Source: VRUE01 sp040901495 (GTDB taxonomy: Bacteria; Actinomycetota; Thermoleophilia; Solirubrobacterales; 70-9). Taken from it: a stretch of DNA of 64,000 nt. Both the position numbers and the translations under genes were made by a program. The notes beneath the pieces are model-generated. The model searched no databases. It was not told the DNA's origin and saw only the letters and a list, made by a program, of their open reading frames with translations. This document shows positions 8,439 through 16,688 of the stretch, piece after piece (the first letter of the stretch is position 1; the number at the start of each line of letters is the position of its first letter). Location: the NCBI GenBank assembly GCA_040901495.1, contig JBBDYO010000047.1, forward strand, positions 1-64,000. The letters are read 5' to 3'.

Positions 8439-10328
8439 CTACCAGGCGAAGCGACGGCCGAAGAAGAGAACTCCGCCGAGGGCGAGTGCGGCGGTGCCGA
8501 GCCCGATTCCCAGGGGTACCCACGGGTCCGGGCCAGAGTCCTCGTCGGCCGTGAAGGGAGCCGCCGACGCGGGGGGTTCGGCCGCTGCCGATTCCGGCTC
8601 CTCGCCGACGGGCCCGGTGGTCCCTGTGCCGGGCGCGAAGGGCAGCCCTTTCTCGCCCGGGGATGCGGGCGCGGGGCTCGGGGCGCTCCCCGAACCGGAG
8701 CCGCCGCCGCCCGGGGCCGGCGATTCTGGGGCTTCTTCGGTCCCCGGCGAGACGCCTCCCCCCTGCGGCGTAGGAGCGGGTGTCGGCGACGGCCCCGGGA
8801 GGGGGTTGGGGCCGGGTTGGGTCTTGCGCGGCACCGGGGGAATCGGGAACGCCTCTTCGGCGACCGCGGCAAGCGCCTGGCCGGTCACCCATACCGGGGT
8901 CTGGTCCCTTGAGTCGGAGTACCTGTAGTGGCCGTCTTCCCCCTGGCGCGCCGCGAGGTAGTCGAGGGCGCTCTTGCCCCCCTCGCGAACCGACGCGGGG
9001 TCCTCGCCAACGGCGAGCATCCCCTGAACCGCCCAGGCGGTCGACTGGGAATTGACCTCGCCGGCGCCCCCCAACGGAAACCCACCGCTGGGACGCTGCA
9101 CGCTGCGCAGAAAGGCGAACCCGCGGCGCGCGGCCTTGGTGTCGGGCATCGCCTGCATCACGGCGGCGGTCCCGTCGGCTGTGCTCGGCGACCCGGGGAC
9201 ATCGCCCCATCCACCGTCGTCGTTCTGGATCCGGGCGAGCCATGAGATCGAGACCTTCAACCCGCCGGTCACCCCCGCCGCGCGCAGGGCGAGGACGGCG
9301 AAAGCGGTCGAGCCCGGCCAGCCCTCGAATGACCCGCTCTCTCGGCGGCGCTTTTCAAGCGCCTTGACGAGGTCATGGCCGCCGAAGGACCGCGAATCGA
9401 TCCCGGCTCCCTCGAGGGCGAGGATGGTCCGGGCGAAATCGCCGCTGCTGCTCAGCTCATCGACCTGTCCGCGCAGGAAGTCGACCGGGGTTCGCCCGAG
9501 GCGGGCGACTTCAAGCGGGTTGCGACCCGCCGCCTCGAATCCCAGCATCACCCAGGCGGTGGAGTCGGTACTCGAATCGCGGTCGGGGGAGGAGCCCCAT
9601 CCACCGTCGGCGTTCTGGACGGAGAACAGCCAGCTGGTGGCGCGCTGCTCACCGGCCGCCCGGGCCTGGGCCGGCCATGCCGTCACCACCAGCGCGACTA
9701 CCGCCAGCAGCGCCGTCGCGCCAGCCGGGACACGCCACTCGAACCGCTCCCGGAAGCGCACCAGCATCCGCACCATCGCCGGACCCGCCACAAAGGCGAG
9801 GATAGCGTTGCCGATCGCGTGGGCCAAGTCGAACGGCACCGCGCGCGACTCCAGGACGAGGAATCGCTCCATTGAGAGATCGCCGCCGTAGGTGGCCATC
9901 AAGGAGAAGTTCAGCAGAGCACCGTAGGCGATTCCGGCGAGCCCGCAGACAACGGCCAGCGTGAGGCGCCCGGGGGTGCGACCGCGGCGCGCCAGCGCGG
10001 CGCCCAAGATCCCGCAGAGGCCCCAGCCGGCCATCTGCCAGGGCGTCCAGGGGCCCTGCCCAAACCAGAAGTTCGAGACCAGCGCGGCCAGCGCCCCGAC
10101 AGCGAACCCCGGCGCGCCGCCGAGCGCGATGCCGGCGAAGATGACGATGTCGGTGGTCGGCTTGACGTTGGGAAAGGCGGCAAAGGCGATCCGACCGGCG
10201 ATCGCCAGCGCGGCCAGGACAGCGACCAGCGCAACGACCTGGGAGGTCGGCCGCGAGCGCTCATACCAGGCGAAGCCCGCGATCAAGACGGCGCCGAGGA
10301 TCAGGAAGCTGGCCAGCTCCCAGGACAT
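8439..10328 (-). CDS. ECF transporter S-component fused to squalene-cyclase/intrinsic-factor-like alpha barrel
   Basis: A 629-residue fusion. Residues 1-210 are a membrane S-component-like domain with about six hydrophobic helices (KPTTDIVIFAGIALGGAPGF is typical). After another hydrophobic segment (about 210-225), residues 230-500 contain prenyltransferase/squalene-oxidase repeats with NADGGWG, NDDGGWG and PSGGFPLGG motifs. This is the alpha/alpha-barrel fold also used by the N-domain of intrinsic factor and transcobalamin. A Pro/Gly-rich spacer (about 505-600) leads to a C-terminal membrane helix and FFGRRFAW. It overlaps the EcfA stop by one base (TGATG). With the riboswitch at the head of the operon, I infer cobalamin or a precursor as the ligand, with the barrel displayed outside the membrane. 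Confidence 0.82.
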   Translation of the reverse strand: MSWELASFLILGAVLIAGFAWYERSRPTSQVVALVAVLAALAIAGRIAFAAFPNVKPTTDIVIFAGIALGGAPGFAVGALAALVSNFWFGQGPWTPWQMAGWGLCGILGAALARRGRTPGRLTLAVVCGLAGIAYGALLNFSLMATYGGDLSMERFLVLESRAVPFDLAHAIGNAILAFVAGPAMVRMLVRFRERFEWRVPAGATALLAVVALVVTAWPAQARAAGEQRATSWLFSVQNADGGWGSSPDRDSSTDSTAWVMLGFEAAGRNPLEVARLGRTPVDFLRGQVDELSSSGDFARTILALEGAGIDSRSFGGHDLVKALEKRRRESGSFEGWPGSTAFAVLALRAAGVTGGLKVSISWLARIQNDDGGWGDVPGSPSTADGTAAVMQAMPDTKAARRGFAFLRSVQRPSGGFPLGGAGEVNSQSTAWAVQGMLAVGEDPASVREGGKSALDYLAARQGEDGHYRYSDSRDQTPVWVTGQALAAVAEEAFPIPPVPRKTQPGPNPLPGPSPTPAPTPQGGGVSPGTEEAPESPAPGGGGSGSGSAPSPAPASPGEKGLPFAPGTGTTGPVGEEPESAAAEPPASAAPFTADEDSGPDPWVPLGIGLGTAALALGGVLFFGRRFAW

Positions 10329-12073
10329 CAGGCCCCCGCTCCCGGCTCATCGGGGGCACCGGGCGGCCGGGCCTCTCTGAGGCGCGCCGCGCCCTGCTCG
10401 GGGGTCACGACACCGGGAAGGTCGAGGATCCGGGCCACCTCGGTGGCGAAGTACCAACCGCCGGAGAGGATCTCCGCGGCATCGCCGTCGGCGATCACGA
10501 CCCCGTCGCCGAGGAGGACAACCCGCTCCGCAAAGGCCGCGGCGAACTCGACGTCGTGAGTGGCGACCATCACGCCAGCGCCACCGGCCGCGAAGCGTTC
10601 GATCAAGGCGACCAGGTCGTCCTTGCGGCCGCGATCCATCCCCCTGGTCGGCTCATCGAGGGCGACCAGCCCCGGCAGCTCTTGCTGCTCCATCCTGCCG
10701 GCCAGCGCGATCGCCAGCGCCAGCCTCTGCCGCTCGCCGCCCGAGAGGTCGCGCGGATCGGTATCGAGCGCGTGCTCCAGGCCCACCGTGCGCAAGGCGA
10801 CCAGGCCCAGGGCCCCCGGCAGCTCGTCCTCGACTCGCTCCCGGACCAGGTAGTCGGAGGGGTTCTGGGTCAGCAGCGCGATCCCGCCCGGCGCCTCCGC
10901 CTTGCCCCGGACCGGGCGAACAAGTCGTGCCGCGGCCCGCAGCAGGGTGCTCTTCCCGGCCCCGTTGCGCCCCATCAGCGCGACCCGTTCTCCAGCATGC
11001 ACGTCCAGCTCTATCCCTCGCAGCACGTCCCGGGCGCTCTCGCCGTCGCCAAGCTCGACCCATAGGTCCTTCGTCTCGAGCGCCATCGGATTTAGAGGAG
11101 GCTGGGGGCCTTGGTGGCGCGCTGGGTTTTTCGCCGTGGGCGATGCTTCGTTTGGAGAGTGGTCTGTGCGAAAAACAGGACGCCGCGCGCCACCAAGACC
11201 CCCAGCCTCCTCTCCAGTCGTGGTGCTTCTTCGCGCAAGGGCTTGGCGAGCTTGGCGCACACCGGTCGGGAGCGGGTCTATTCCGGCCAGTGAGAAGAGG
11301 CGGGCGCCCGGGGTCTCCAGCGCCGGGTCCGCGTCGCTTGCCCAGGCGAGGAAGTCGCCGGGGGCGCCGTCGAAGGCGATCGCACCCGAGTCCATCGCGA
11401 TGACGCGGTCGGCGGCGGCGAGGCAGCGCTCCAGCCGGTGCTCGGCGAGGAGCACCGTCACCCCCCACTCCTCGTTGAGGCGGCGCAAGAGCCAGATCAG
11501 CTCATCGCCGGCGACGGGGTCGAGCTGGGAGGTCGGCTCGTCGAGCAGGACCAGCTGCGGGCGCGTGACCAGAGCGGCGGCAAGGGCGACGCGCTGGATC
11601 TCCCCCCCGGAGAGCGTGTCGACCGTTCGTTCGAGGAGCTGGGGGATCGCCAAGGCCAGGGCCACCTCCTCCACCGCTCGCGCGCGAGACGCAGGGGCCT
11701 CGCCGCGCATCTCGAGGGGCAGCTCGATCTCCGCCGCGACGGTGGTCGAGACGACCTGGGTCTCGGGGTCCTGGGCCACATAGCCGACCGCGGTGGCCAG
11801 CTCGCCCGGGCCGCTGGAGATTGCGTCGAGGCCGGCGACGCTGACGCCACCGGAGATCTCCCCGCCGTGGAAGTGGGGAACCAGGCCGCAGGCCGCGCGC
11901 AGCAGGGTCGACTTCCCGCAAGCCGAGCGCCCGGCGAGCAAGGCGAACTCCCCGGCCCCCAACTGGGTCGAGACCCCGGCGAGGGCCGGGCGGGTGGCGT
12001 GCGGATAGCTGTAGGTGAGCTCATCCACCACGAGGGCAGGAGTGGACCGGGACGGAGCGGCGAGCTCAGGCAC
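10328..12073 (-). CDS. fused EcfA1-EcfA2 energy-coupling factor ATPase
   Basis: A 581-residue protein with two ABC ATPase domains in tandem, replacing separate EcfA and EcfA' subunits. Domain 1 has Walker A GRSACGKST, signature LSGGEIQRVALA and Walker B LVLLDEPTSQLD. Domain 2 has Walker A GRNGAGKST, signature LSGGERQRLALA and VALDEPTRGMD. The GTG at 12073 overlaps the EcfT stop by eight bases; an apparent upstream extension is only an out-of-frame reading of EcfT. The linker between the domains carries an imperfect inverted repeat at 11094-11213 encoding a low-complexity Gly/Pro/Arg stretch. It energises uptake by the S-component encoded next in the operon. Confidence 0.92.
   Translation of the reverse strand: MPELAAPSRSTPALVVDELTYSYPHATRPALAGVSTQLGAGEFALLAGRSACGKSTLLRAACGLVPHFHGGEISGGVSVAGLDAISSGPGELATAVGYVAQDPETQVVSTTVAAEIELPLEMRGEAPASRARAVEEVALALAIPQLLERTVDTLSGGEIQRVALAAALVTRPQLVLLDEPTSQLDPVAGDELIWLLRRLNEEWGVTVLLAEHRLERCLAAADRVIAMDSGAIAFDGAPGDFLAWASDADPALETPGARLFSLAGIDPLPTGVRQARQALARRSTTTGEEAGGLGGARRPVFRTDHSPNEASPTAKNPARHQGPQPPLNPMALETKDLWVELGDGESARDVLRGIELDVHAGERVALMGRNGAGKSTLLRAAARLVRPVRGKAEAPGGIALLTQNPSDYLVRERVEDELPGALGLVALRTVGLEHALDTDPRDLSGGERQRLALAIALAGRMEQQELPGLVALDEPTRGMDRGRKDDLVALIERFAAGGAGVMVATHDVEFAAAFAERVVLLGDGVVIADGDAAEILSGGWYFATEVARILDLPGVVTPEQGAARLREARPPGAPDEPGAGA
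11094..11213. repeat. inverted repeat inserted in frame in the EcfA linker
   Basis: Left arm AGAGGAGGCTGGGGGCCTTG continuing to GGTGGCGCGC (11094-11121) has its reverse complement ending at 11213 with one mismatch in 28 bases. The arms then extend inward with a five-base offset through a shared GTTTTTCGC. The centre is about 35 bases. The element is read through as linker sequence between the two ATPase domains without a stop, so it looks like a palindromic mini-element or recombination product tolerated in a flexible linker. Confidence 0.8.
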
Positions 12074-12968
12074 GCGACGCCTCTGGCGCGGAGTGGCGGG
12101 CCGGGCGACGACGGAGCGGCGCGAAGCCGCTCGCGACGATGAGCGCACAGATCGCCACGGTCGAGGGGCGGATCCCCACCTCGACGGTCGGGTAGAAGCG
12201 GACGTCGTTGGCGCCCAGCAGCAGGCCGGCGATGGCAACAGCCAGAAGCAGCGCCCCCACCGTGTAGAAGCGCGCGTCATAGCGGGAGCGGGATCGAGCT
12301 CCCTTCGCCCGGGGCGCGTCGAGGCCGTAGCCGCGCAGCTCCAGTGTCGCGGCGACGTCGACGGCACGGTCGAGCGATCCGGCGAGGAGCCGGCGGGCGA
12401 GGGCGGCGCGGCCCAGCGGCGCGGCAGCCGGCCCGCGAAGGCGGCCGGCGTCACGGAGGCGCACCGCGTCCGCGGCGGCCACCGGGACGAGGCGCGAGAC
12501 CAGCGCCGCGGTCAGCGCCGAGCGGCCGGCCAGCGGCCGCAGGGCGCGGAGCACCCGGTCTGGATCGACGCAGGCCGAGTAGACGGCAAAGGCGACCATC
12601 GCGACGGCGGCGCGGAGGCCGATCACCGCACCGGCGACGATCGCCTCAGCGGTGACATCGACCCGGCCGAACAGCGGCCACTCGCCAAGCCGCAGCAGCA
12701 CAGTGTCGCCACGGTCGACGACAAGCGCGTTGACCGCAACGATCAGCACCGCGAGCGTCAGGCCCATCCACAGCGCGGCGCGGACGGCGTCGCGCGCGCC
12801 GGCGTTAAGGCCCGCCAGGACCACCGCGATCCCTGCGGCCACCAGCACAGCCGGGTTCGAGTAGAGAAAGGTCACGGTGACCAGAGCGCCGAGATAGGCG
12901 ACCGCCGCGCCGGGCGACGCCGACTGCAACGGTCCAGGCTTGGGCGTGTAGGCAAATGGCGATCTCAT
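12066..12968 (-). CDS. ECF transporter transmembrane component EcfT
   Basis: A 300-residue polytopic membrane protein of the EcfT/CbiQ family, which couples the EcfA ATPases to the substrate-binding S-component. Hydrophobic helices cover about 20-60, 70-95 and 110-140. The cytoplasmic coupling region includes RALRPLAGRSALTAALVSR and ATLELRGYGLD, a variant of the EcfT Ala-Arg-Gly coupling motif. Two further helices lie near the C-terminus. The ATG at 12968 overlaps the stop of the upstream DUF4430 gene (ATGA), and its own stop overlaps the EcfA start, so the operon is translationally coupled. Confidence 0.9.
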   Translation of the reverse strand: MRSPFAYTPKPGPLQSASPGAAVAYLGALVTVTFLYSNPAVLVAAGIAVVLAGLNAGARDAVRAALWMGLTLAVLIVAVNALVVDRGDTVLLRLGEWPLFGRVDVTAEAIVAGAVIGLRAAVAMVAFAVYSACVDPDRVLRALRPLAGRSALTAALVSRLVPVAAADAVRLRDAGRLRGPAAAPLGRAALARRLLAGSLDRAVDVAATLELRGYGLDAPRAKGARSRSRYDARFYTVGALLLAVAIAGLLLGANDVRFYPTVEVGIRPSTVAICALIVASGFAPLRRRPARHSAPEASRA

Positions 12969-13882
12969 CGCACCGGAAGCGGTGTCGTCTTCCCACCTTC
13001 GACAGCCACCGCGTAATGGTCCCGCAGGCTGGCGGCGTCGAGCAGCTCGGCGGCGGAGAGCACGCCGCGGGCATCGGCACCGGTGACGATCCAGACCGGA
13101 GGAGCGTCGTATCGCCGCGTCGCGGCGACCAGGCCGGCACCGGGGCCAAACCGACGAACGAACTCGCCGCCTTCGTCGAGGCCTTGCAGTTCGAAGCGCG
13201 ACCCGCGCCGCGCGAAGTCCGCGAACACCCCGCTTTCCTGCGGACCCGACTCGAGCTGCGCGGCCACCGCCACCTCGCGAACCCGCCCCCACGGACCGAC
13301 CAGGACTTCGATCGCGTCCTCCGGCGAGCCGGTAGCCGGAGAGACGCCCGCTCCTTCAAGTCGTTCCCGCACCATGGCGCAAGCCTCCCCACCGCCCCGG
13401 CAATCCACCGTCACCGGGTGCTCCTCTTCGTCGTATCCACCGAGGAACGGCTGGGGCCAGGACCCGACCACCGCCGGCACTCGCGACGCAGCCGACCAGT
13501 CGCGGTAGTCCCACCAGATCGCCTCGCCCCCATGCATTGAGTAGTCCGCCGCGCCCACCGGAGACTCAACCCCGTTGACGTAGAAGAACCAGTCGTAGCG
13601 CCGGCCGGCATGCACGTCTTCTGAGACCCCGTTGATCGACGCCACGAACCCGCCGCCGTAGCGGGTCGAGATCTCGGCGTTGCGATCGAGGACCCGCATC
13701 ACCGTGTCGGACTCGGTGATGTCCTCGGAGATTGGCGCGACAACGTCGGCCGCGCCGAAGTCCCTCGTCACTCTGACTTCGGCCTCACCGACCTCCTCGC
13801 CGGCGCCGAAGCCGCTGCCGGCGGCCGCGAGCGCTGCTCCAAGCAGCGCAATCGCGACCGCCGTAACGCGGCGTGCCTTCAA
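12965..13882 (-). CDS. secreted DUF4430 (transcobalamin C-terminal-like) protein 2
   Basis: 305 residues from a TTG at 13882 preceded by AGGCAGG. The TTG gives the signal peptide (MKARRVTAVAIALLGAALAAAGSGFG when TTG is read as Met); the alternative ATG at 13951 would overlap the previous gene. Residues about 35-130 match DUF4430: DTVMRVLDRNAEI, then FVASINGVSEDV, then YDWFFYVNGVESPVGAADY and the tryptophan-rich EAIWWDYRDWS. The remaining region is unassigned. DUF4430 is the transcobalamin/intrinsic-factor C-terminal-like domain, so I infer a role in B12 capture. It overlaps EcfT by four bases. Confidence 0.8.
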   Translation of the reverse strand: MKARRVTAVAIALLGAALAAAGSGFGAGEEVGEAEVRVTRDFGAADVVAPISEDITESDTVMRVLDRNAEISTRYGGGFVASINGVSEDVHAGRRYDWFFYVNGVESPVGAADYSMHGGEAIWWDYRDWSAASRVPAVVGSWPQPFLGGYDEEEHPVTVDCRGGGEACAMVRERLEGAGVSPATGSPEDAIEVLVGPWGRVREVAVAAQLESGPQESGVFADFARRGSRFELQGLDEGGEFVRRFGPGAGLVAATRRYDAPPVWIVTGADARGVLSAAELLDAASLRDHYAVAVEGGKTTPLPVR

Positions 13883-13892
13883 GGAACCTGCC

Positions 13893-14630
13893 TTAGGGGC
13901 ACTTACCACCGATGCAGACCGCCTCGCGGTTGGAGGGGATGTCCTTCCCATGCGTGGCGATCAACTCAGTCGGCTTGTTGATGACCACCTCTGTGCCGCC
14001 GTCGTTGCCGGTGAGGCCGGTCCCACCGGTCACCTTGACGCCGGAGGCCGGTCTTTTTTTGCCCGTGTCGTCGTAGGTGAAGACATGGACTTCGAACGGC
14101 TTGCCGGCGACTGCTTTGCCAGGAGCCCTCAGCGAGAGCTCATTGGGGTAAGGGAACCCGGCGAGCGCCCAGAGGACTTCGTCGCCTTTCTTCACCTTCA
14201 CCGACTCGCCCCCGATTTCGGGGTTTTTGTGGTTGACCTTCAGGTACCAGGAGCGTTTCGGGGTGTAAACGGATTTACCGATCCCGCAGAGCCCGAGCCC
14301 GAAGTCGAAGGCGTCGGTGATCAGCAACGGCCGCAGCGCCGCCGTGTACTTGGATGCCTGAATCAGCATGCCGAGCGCGGTCGGGCCTTTGATCGTCAAT
14401 TTGCTGCCGCTGCCGCCGGTCCCGGAGCCGAAGCAATCCGCTTTCGGGCTCGCGACCACCGACGTGGTGGCGGTCCCGAACGAGTCTTCGGCCAGCACCT
14501 TGTTGCCGCTCCCGACGACGCGCAGATCCGCGACCGGCCCTTTGGCCACCGCGATTGCCGCGGTCGAGAGGATGAGAATTGAGGCCAGCACGCACGCGGC
14601 GACCAGCCGATTTGGAATGAGTCTTGGCAT
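13893..14630 (-). CDS. secreted DUF4430-like protein 1, first gene after the cobalamin riboswitch
   Basis: 245 residues with a clear signal peptide (MPRLIPNRLVAACVLASILI, cleavage near AIAVAKG). The mature part has the DUF4430 pattern: TALGMLIQASKY (equivalent of the helix that packs on the sheet), then SWYLKVNHKNPEIGGE, then KVKKGDEVLWAL. A C-terminal segment of about 95 residues (RAPGKAVAGKPFEVHVFTYD...) resembles an Ig-like or FixG-like beta domain. Its stop is 10 bases before the second DUF4430 gene. Five cysteines, two near the C-terminus (AVCIGGKCP), may form disulfides. Being first after the riboswitch, it is the gene whose ribosome site the switch can control directly. Confidence 0.8.
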   Translation of the reverse strand: MPRLIPNRLVAACVLASILILSTAAIAVAKGPVADLRVVGSGNKVLAEDSFGTATTSVVASPKADCFGSGTGGSGSKLTIKGPTALGMLIQASKYTAALRPLLITDAFDFGLGLCGIGKSVYTPKRSWYLKVNHKNPEIGGESVKVKKGDEVLWALAGFPYPNELSLRAPGKAVAGKPFEVHVFTYDDTGKKRPASGVKVTGGTGLTGNDGGTEVVINKPTELIATHGKDIPSNREAVCIGGKCP

Positions 14631-14657
14631 TTAAGCCACCCTTTCCTCGAGGGTTGT

Positions 14658-14837
14658 CATGGCTCGGCCGGGGACAGGTCTCCTGGCTTCCGGGGTGATT
14701 GGCCGCACCTTCCCAGGGACTCAGTGTCGCCCCCAGTGGCTGGCGCAACGTGCGCCTGCGACTTCCTTGCCCGGTCACAGTGGCGGGACCGCGCCGGTTT
14801 CTCACCGGACTTCCCTTGACCACCGACCGTATGTACG
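14658..14837 (-). promoter_or_regulatory. cobalamin (AdoCbl-class) riboswitch
   Basis: Read on the minus strand, the hallmark elements occur in order: AAGGGAA (14811-14817 region), CCGGTGAGAAACCGG, GCGGTCCCGCCACTGT (the B12 box, with GCCACTGT at 14784-14777), a long variable arm, then AGCCAGGAGACCTGTCC (14688-14672). Flanking GGTCGG and CCGGCCG can close P1. A candidate -10 TATAGA (14851-14846) lies just upstream, with only a weak -35. Downstream, ACCCT and AGGGT flank CGAGGAA before the ATG at 14630. This small hairpin would bury the ribosome site, consistent with translational OFF control by B12. Confidence 0.93.
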
Positions 14838-14985
14838 CGGGTGAGTCTATATGGCGATCGCGAACGATCGACCACACCATCTTCCTCAGCGTTAGAGAAA
14901 GCGAACGTTTGTCCAATCATCTTGGGGTATCGTTTAGAGCGAACTAGATTCGATCTCCCAAGCAGCTCCAACCGTAAGGGGGGAT

Positions 14986-15687
14986 ATGAGGCAACGGAAT
15001 CGGTTCGGTTCACCGGCTTTGATCATCGCGATCATCGCGATGTTCATAGCCCTTGGCGGCACTGCTGTCTACGCAGCCAAGAAGATCGACGGCAAGTCGA
15101 TCAAAGTGAAGTCAATTCCGGGCAACCGCCTCAAGCCGCGCTCCGTCACCGCCAAGCAGCTCAGCCTGGGAGTGCTGCTCGGCGCCGAATCCGCCCAGAT
15201 CACCGGCAAACAGATCAACGAGGCGAGCCTCGGTCAGGTCCCGAGTGCCATCCACGCCAATACGGCCGATACCGCCCGCAGCGCCACCGACGCCCTCACC
15301 GCGCTGACCGCGGTGAATGCCATCTCCGCGGAAAAAATCAACGGCCACAGCGCCGGCTGCCTGCCGGGGACACAACTCTTCGCCGGTGCCTGTTGGGAGA
15401 GCTCGGCCAGTACCAATGTTGCCGACGCAGTGAGCGCCGCAGTTTCTTGCGGCTTTAAAGGCGGAACGCTCCCTAGTGCTCTTGAGCTTTCGGCCTTTGC
15501 CCAAGGATCTGGAGCAACACTCGATGCAGGAGGTGAGTGGGCGAGCGACATTGTGAGCTTCACAAGCAAAAACGTCTTCGCAGTGGGCACCGTGACCTCT
15601 GATGGGGCAATTGACTCGGCCATCTTCAATAGCGGCGGGATGAGCGCGAACAGGAAATTCCGCTGCGTGATTCCCCTGGTCAAGTAA
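14986..15687 (+). CDS. secreted protein of unknown function
   Basis: 233 residues starting at an ATG preceded by a strong AAGGGGGG site. The N-terminal signal segment is PALIIAIIAMFIALGGTAVY, followed by a Lys-rich region and a Thr/Ala/Asn-rich stretch (HANTADTARSATDAL). The C-terminal 110 residues have four cysteines (AGCLPGT, GACWE, VSCGF, FRCVIP) compatible with a small disulfide-bonded domain. The pattern ALGGTAYAA near the signal is one I associate with Solirubrobacterales secreted proteins, but no function is assigned. It is divergent from the riboswitch-controlled operon, with 148 bases between the riboswitch and its start. Confidence 0.75.
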   Translation: MRQRNRFGSPALIIAIIAMFIALGGTAVYAAKKIDGKSIKVKSIPGNRLKPRSVTAKQLSLGVLLGAESAQITGKQINEASLGQVPSAIHANTADTARSATDALTALTAVNAISAEKINGHSAGCLPGTQLFAGACWESSASTNVADAVSAAVSCGFKGGTLPSALELSAFAQGSGATLDAGGEWASDIVSFTSKNVFAVGTVTSDGAIDSAIFNSGGMSANRKFRCVIPLVK

Positions 15688-15753
15688 CCACGGGCACCGA
15701 TCAAACGGACGCCCATCCGACCCGGTATTACGCCCCCTCTATTCTCAAATCAG

Positions 15754-16674
15754 ATGCGACGGCGCACGCCCAGGGTTAGACAGCGCTTCGTGGGCGCCAT
15801 CGTGGCACTCGCGTGCCTGGCACTGCTCGCGCCCATCGGGCCCGCCAGCGCCTCCACCCGCCTGCACCCAGCTGCGCCGGCGGCCAATGGCGAAGTGAAG
15901 CGCGTGCTCAACTACTGGACGCCGGACAGGATGCGCAACGCCCGGCCTCTCGACGCACCGCTGTTCAGCTCCACCGCGACCGCCAGCTTCGCCCCCGTCA
16001 CCGAACCGACCGTTGCGCCGCGCATCGTCAACGGCCGCCTCTTCGTTCGTCAGCAGGGCAGCCAGGGCTTCTGCTCCGCCACCGCGATCAACAGCCCGTC
16101 CCGGCAACTGATCCTGACCGCGGGACACTGCGTCAACTCCGGCCCGCTGGGCTTTCGCGGCAACAGCGCTTGGTCACGCTACGTTCAGTTCGTCCCGGCC
16201 TACACCGACGGCATCGCGCCCTTTGGCGCGTTCGTGGCCCGTCGCAACTTCGTCTTCGCCCCGCGGCAATGGGTCGAGTTCGGCAACTCAAACTTCGATG
16301 TCGGCGCGATCCTCACCTCGCCCAACGCCGAAGGGGTAAACGTCGCGGATGCGGTCGGTGGCGCGACGATCGTCACCGACCTCACCCGTCGCCAGCGGTT
16401 CCAGACCTTCGGCTATCCCGGCAAATCCACCTCGATGCAGGGCTGCGAATCGCCGTACGTCGGCGACGATGTCCTCACCTACCAAGCCCCCGGCCCGCCA
16501 ACCCTCGCGATCCGCTGCCACTGGGCACCTGGGGCAAGCGGTGGGGGCTGGCTGATCAACGAAGGGACCGCGATCAACGGGCTGACCAGCTACGGCAAAC
16601 GCCGCGACCGGGTCCACACCTTCAGCCCGTACTTCAGTAGTCGCACCGTCGGCCGCCTTGTGGCGGGCATGTAG
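15754..16674 (+). CDS. secreted trypsin/V8-like serine peptidase
   Basis: 306 residues with a signal peptide (about 1-34, ending GPASAS) and a propeptide-like region to about 85. The serine protease fold contains the catalytic triad by motif: His125 in LTAGHC, Asp182 in SNFDVGAI, and Ser262 in PGASGGGW. FGYPGKS and CESPY are typical of the glutamyl endopeptidase/V8 branch. Probably an extracellular peptidase. A paralogue with the same landmarks (FVPAY, PFG, FDV, GYP) is at 33989-34873. It starts 66 bases after the preceding secreted-protein gene. Confidence 0.88.
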   Translation: MRRRTPRVRQRFVGAIVALACLALLAPIGPASASTRLHPAAPAANGEVKRVLNYWTPDRMRNARPLDAPLFSSTATASFAPVTEPTVAPRIVNGRLFVRQQGSQGFCSATAINSPSRQLILTAGHCVNSGPLGFRGNSAWSRYVQFVPAYTDGIAPFGAFVARRNFVFAPRQWVEFGNSNFDVGAILTSPNAEGVNVADAVGGATIVTDLTRRQRFQTFGYPGKSTSMQGCESPYVGDDVLTYQAPGPPTLAIRCHWAPGASGGGWLINEGTAINGLTSYGKRRDRVHTFSPYFSSRTVGRLVAGM

Positions 16675-16688
16675 CCGGCGCGGCTGCC

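Noticed and set aside
10328..12454. Longer start for the EcfA fusion at 12454
   Set aside because: The extra 127 residues are an out-of-frame reading of EcfT; the GTG at 12073 overlaps the EcfT stop and begins the ATPase.
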